Positions 7,121 to 10,000 of a stretch of DNA of 10,000 nt are shown here, piece by piece; positions within the stretch are counted from its first letter, which is position 1; every line of letters begins with the position of its first letter. This DNA comes from Theodoxus fluviatilis (taxonomy: Eukaryota; Mollusca; Gastropoda; Cycloneritida; Neritidae). Both the position numbers and the translations under genes were made by a program. The DNA lies in assembly GCA_034096865.1 (NCBI GenBank), contig JAWQFJ010026730.1, positions 10,001-20,000 on the forward strand. The letters run 5' to 3'. The notes under the pieces are model-generated. The model saw only the letters and a program-made list of their open reading frames with translations. It did not search any database and was not told the DNA's origin.

Positions 7121-7429
7121 CGCTGAAATGGTCGAAGTCGGAAACCGGGGACACTGTACCCCAGTTTCAAATCTCGGCATCCCTTACGAGACGAGAACGG
7201 ACATTTATAAACGTCGTTTAGCTTAAGATTACACCCGAATCACGCGGACCGTTAAGGTGCATTGAGTACAGTATTGCCGAGCAAGACGTTTGTCACAAAA
7301 CGCAGATACATTAACGCGGCCGGATCTTAGCATAATTCCCCGGGCGTGCGAGTCACGTGACTGAAAGGCCGAGATTTCAAAACTGGGGTACAGTGTCCCC
7401 GAATGTTTCCGACTTCGACTCATTCAGCG
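7121..7429. mobile_element. Non-autonomous inverted-repeat DNA transposon (MITE)
   Basis: A 309-bp element with long terminal inverted repeats at 7121-7177 (57 bp) and 7369-7429 (61 bp). They match at 53 of 57 aligned positions plus a 3-nt (ATT) and a 1-nt gap. The ends read CGCTGAA and TTCAGCG. It is flanked by TAAGTAA at 7114-7120 and 7430-7436. If the G at 7113 and 7429 is counted, the duplication is GTAAGTAA (8 bp), which fits the nTnnnnAn pattern of hAT insertions, though the ends do not look like standard hAT ends. No transposase is encoded. The interior of about 190 bp has no long open frame and holds a perfect AGTCACGTGACT palindrome. Superfamily left open between hAT-like and another 7-8-bp duplicating group. 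Confidence 0.88.
7351..7362. promoter_or_regulatory. Perfect 12-bp palindrome with CACGTG E-box
   Basis: AGTCACGTGACT is fully self-complementary and includes GTCACGTGAC, the form bound by bHLH-zipper factors of the TFEB/MITF/USF type. It lies inside the 7121-7429 element, so every family copy might carry it. Binding is not shown, and palindromes of this kind can occur by chance. Confidence 0.35.
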
Positions 7430-7436
7430 TAAGTAA
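7430..7436. repeat. Right target-site duplication TAAGTAA
   Basis: Exact repeat of 7114-7120, immediately after the right TIR. Confidence 0.82.
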
Positions 7437-7493
7437 CCTGGGAGAGATGTAAAATTCCAAATTTGTTTGACCTTTGTTTCTATCTCACAAGAT

Positions 7494-7518
7494 GAGGGGT
7501 GTGGGGTGTGGGGGGTGT

Positions 7519-7568
<50 letters not shown>
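7494..7568. repeat. G-run tract followed by (GT)24 microsatellite
   Basis: G runs of 4, 4 and 6 separated by TGT at 7496-7515, then TGTGG, then about 24 GT units from 7520. The G runs could form a G-quadruplex, possibly using the split six-G run or the neighbouring GG. Confidence 0.92.
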
Positions 7569-7569
<1 letters not shown>

Positions 7570-8296
7570 AATAACTGCGCTGATGTAGGTGCCACCTCTG
7601 GAAATAGTTGTAGTGAAAGAACGAAGAGCACTACTGTAATAACTGTTTTTGGTTGGACTCATATAATCGCAAAATTAAAAATATACCAAGGCAGTTTGGC
7701 ATAGTTGAATGTATGTCCTTTACACTTTTTACTGTCAGTACTATATGCTCTGGTTACACACAATTCATAATCATACTTAGCTCTAATTCAAATAATGCTG
7801 AGACGACGGAATTCGTGTGAGGAAATCAAGACATACTGCAAATTGCGATACAGTTTCTGTATGCAGGAGGGCTAAGATGTTCTGACATTTTTACTTTTAA
7901 AAATGGTGATTTTATGGTTTTATTTGGCAAGCTATTGGAAGAACTATGTGCTTCGTTCGTCACGGTTGGACGTAATTTCCTGCACAAATAATCCAGACAG
8001 CTTTGCATGGACAAAGTAAAAGGTATTCTTCAATCTGTGATGAACAGGTCACTAGCGCTACAAACGATAACAAATCTTCCATTTAATATTGTTGTATTCG
8101 ATTAGAAATTGACAGGAAAGATTTTATGACAGAGTGTATATGAGTCTTGTCCTTACACAGGACACAACTACGCATTTTAATTGTACTCAGTTTCACCACA
8201 AACATGACGAAAATGTATTCAGAAATGAGAAAAGCACACGATGTGTATATGGAACGACATCACATGGCCACCGCTGGGGACGTTTCGCAAGACAGC
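7569..8296. other. No gene or repeat recognised
   Basis: AT-rich sequence with only short open frames (for example minus 7826-8014) lacking any recognisable motif. No RNA gene or inverted repeat was seen. Confidence 0.5.
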
Positions 8297-8496
8297 AACA
8301 TCCGCAAAAACTCAAGCACAAAATGTATCAGCCGGCAGTCACACGAAAGAAACCACGAAATGGACCTTATTCACGCAACCCCTCCTCTGCCTCGTTTTAA
8401 AACCAAATGGCGGGTTGCGTGAATAAGGTCCATTTCGTGGTTTCTTTCGTGTGATTGCCGGCTGATACATTTTGTGCTTGAGTTTTTGCGGATGTT
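8297..8496. repeat. Near-perfect 85-bp inverted repeat with a 30-nt loop
   Basis: The left arm 8297-8381 and right arm 8412-8496 are reverse complements at 84 of 85 positions (the only difference is 8338 versus 8455). The loop at 8382-8411 is 30 nt. A transcript would fold into a long, almost fully paired hairpin. Homology of loop plus inner right arm with 8672-8724 suggests the right arm is the original orientation and the left arm an inverted duplicate. Possible identities are a foldback element, a hairpin-RNA source locus or an assembly or library artefact. Minus and plus open frames through the arms are short and simply mirror each other. Confidence 0.93.
8380..8434. repeat. Direct repeat copy 1 (CCTCTGCCTCGTTTTAAAAC family)
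   Basis: This copy shares CCTCCTCTGCCTCGTTTTAA (20 nt) and the following AAAC exactly with 8672-8724. After a short variable stretch around ATGGCGGG it shares GCGTGAATAAGGTC. It spans the hairpin loop and the inner part of the right arm. Confidence 0.8.
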
Positions 8497-8498
8497 AC

Positions 8499-8642
8499 AT
8501 CGTAGTCGATAAACCCTTCAATCCACTTCTCATAGCCTTTGTCACTTTGTCTTCTTGCTATTGTTCTGCCTTCGTTCGACCATCTTTCCACATCACCTTG
8601 AGTAAAGTCCGGAGCATTTGTCAAATTGCCGCTCCAGCAATA
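8499..8642 (-). pseudogene. Possible exon fragment of a SWIM/YqaJ-type repeat-associated protein (tentative)
   Basis: Within a minus-strand frame open from 8667 to 8400, the part before the hairpin reads as non-repetitive protein. It includes DFTQGDVERWSNEGRTIARR followed by QSDKGYEKWIEGFIDYD. From memory this pattern (an acidic start, W..-GR...R...KGY-x3-EG) resembles the stretch upstream of the SWIM zinc finger in invertebrate proteins that often carry YqaJ-type domains. No SWIM cysteines are seen in the window. Possible splice sites bracket it: CTACCTTCACAG ending at 8643 and a weak GTAACA donor starting at 8498, two bases from the hairpin arm. No start codon or neighbouring exon is identified. 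It may be an isolated exon, a fragment carried by a repeat, or chance. Confidence 0.25.
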
Positions 8643-8671
8643 CTGTGAAGGTAGCGCGGTCGTCGTGTTAG

Positions 8672-8724
8672 CCTCCTCTGCCTCGTTTTAAAACTAACAT
8701 GGCCGCCGCGTGAATAAGGTCTAT
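8672..8724. repeat. Direct repeat copy 2
   Basis: Same layout as copy 1 about 292 bp downstream, with ACATGGCCGCC in place of AAATGGCGGG in the centre and CTATT for CCATT at the end. The shared core resembles the AAnATGGCGGC consensus of YY1-type zinc-finger sites. This is a motif resemblance only. Confidence 0.8.
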
Positions 8725-10000
8725 TAGGACTATACACTTCAAACCCTCCAACCAATCTGATGCAGGAACGCGCGTGAAGTGGTCGTAAACCAAAGGACTG
8801 GTCGGTTTTCATTGCGTAATAATGGCAGACTTTGGAGAGACACATTGGTTAACGCACCTCAGTCAGTTGACTTCTTCGAGTTGTTGATTGAGTTATGAGG
8901 ACATAGAACGGAACTAAAAACACGCATACAAATACATGTATATACTGGCGCAGGCTTGGCAATGAGCGATTACAGGGCTGGTGTCGGCAGATGTCTCCTC
9001 CCGCCCCTAAACTCCCTCCTTTTCCACTGCACGTGATCAGTACCGTCTGTGTCATCAGAACTAGTAAACACTGCAGTCATCTAAATAAGGACGTATTTCA
9101 CCGGAACAGTGTATTATTCAGCTCTTCACACCCTCGAGGGGTTTTTGACTCACACAACTGAGTGAGAGAACTATACCTCGGAGGAAAGACTCACGGTCAC
9201 AATTTGCTTACAGAGGTCTGTGCACTCCCACGGTTTGATCCTAATATTGATGCAATGGCTACCAATCATTTCTCAGACATCGATGGATCGATTGTCGTGA
9301 TTAGACAGGCGCCAAATGTTTGATCTATGGGCAGCGTCCCCTGCATATTGCATGTGCAGAAACTCCACGTAGTGGTAGTCTTTGAGAGGTACCCATGGGT
9401 GTCGCTCTACGAGGCGATGGCAGTATGGGTGCGATCTGATCTAATTCAGAGTTATAGGCACAACATGCAATTTTGACACATGTGAGTAGAATTCTGCCCC
9501 GGTTTTTTTCCTCAAAAAGTCCAAACTAACTCTTACTTTCGTCCTCTTTATGAAACAGACAATGAAGCACACTAGGTCCAAAGAAGGTTGAGAAAATTGG
9601 TGAAGAGGGTTACGCTAGGCATAAACATGTAGATTACTTAAAACCAGACCACGGCAAATGAAGGAAATTTTCAAGTGTAATTTGAGCATACGATCTGGAG
9701 AGATTGCCGCTTACTTGTGTTTGCATTTTCCCGCAAGATCGTGTGATCGCAATGCTATATAATAAGTTCTCAATCGCTCCACAACTTGACATAAAACATA
9801 GTTTACGGTTGAGAGGAACGGGATTGTCCCTTGCAATACAACATTTCGTCGTCTGCCCTTGGGGCGGAAATCAAGTTATACCTATGTTATTATCTGTTCA
9901 GAGCGATTTCATTTACATGGTACTAAGCAGTGATCATCATGAACACTGTAGATGTTTAAACAAATTTCAGTTGACAAGTTGATCAAACAACCTTTCTTTA
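8725..10000. other. No gene or mobile element recognised
   Basis: About 1.28 kb of mixed sequence. Open frames are short (minus 8621-8845 and 8849-9055, plus 9704-9982) with no recognisable domain. Only small palindromes are seen, such as ACCCATGGGT near 9391, CCACGTAGTGG near 9366 and CTCGAG near 9133. No RNA gene or long inverted repeat was found. Confidence 0.5.

Noticed and set aside
9228..9240. GGTTTGATCC resembling a tRNA B box
   Set aside because: One key base deviates, and no A box or acceptor stem is present.

Overview
This is a repeat-dominated piece of a eukaryotic, probably invertebrate, genome. The evidence is the 3' part of a LINE reverse transcriptase, long (CA)n, (GT)n, (CAT)n and (CAG/CAA)n microsatellites, small non-autonomous transposon-like elements, and no compact gene arrangement, operons or ribosome binding sites. 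The LINE protein and the microsatellite load look to me like a marine invertebrate, most likely a mollusc, but that is an inference from style and not a database result. No complete host gene could be identified.

Layout: 1-2175 is the 3' end of a non-LTR retrotransposon on the plus strand. It has an uninterrupted 704-codon reading frame entering from the left edge, a 31-nt 3' UTR, an AATAAA and a (TTCG)n tail. 2174-2330 is a pyrimidine-rich microsatellite and minisatellite block. 2358-2398 is a 41-bp relic of the terminal repeat also found on the element at 7121. 2678-2816 is a (CA)n/(CAGA)n tract and 3511-3594 a C-rich tract. 4277-4767 is a candidate miniature DNA transposon with nested terminal motifs and a family of GCCAAGNCTTGGC palindromes. 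4947-5279 is a compound triplet-repeat locus with 36 pure CAT copies. 5973-6049 is another (CA)n and 6788-7012 a purine-rich minisatellite. 7121-7429 is a clean 309-bp inverted-repeat element (about 60-bp TIRs, 7- or 8-bp target duplication). 7494-7568 is a G-run plus (GT)n tract. 8297-8496 is a near-perfect 85-bp-arm hairpin. One arm shares a motif with a direct repeat at 8672-8724, and the hairpin abuts a possible minus-strand exon at 8499-8642. The last 1.27 kb shows nothing I can name.

The only protein-coding feature with strong support is the LINE reverse transcriptase, which could also mobilise non-autonomous RNAs sharing its tail. The two small inverted-repeat elements carry no transposase and would need enzymes encoded elsewhere. 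The most informative signals are the 7121-7429 element with its relic relative at 2358, the nested element at 4277-4767, and the 8297-8496 hairpin with its linked direct repeat and possible exon fragment.
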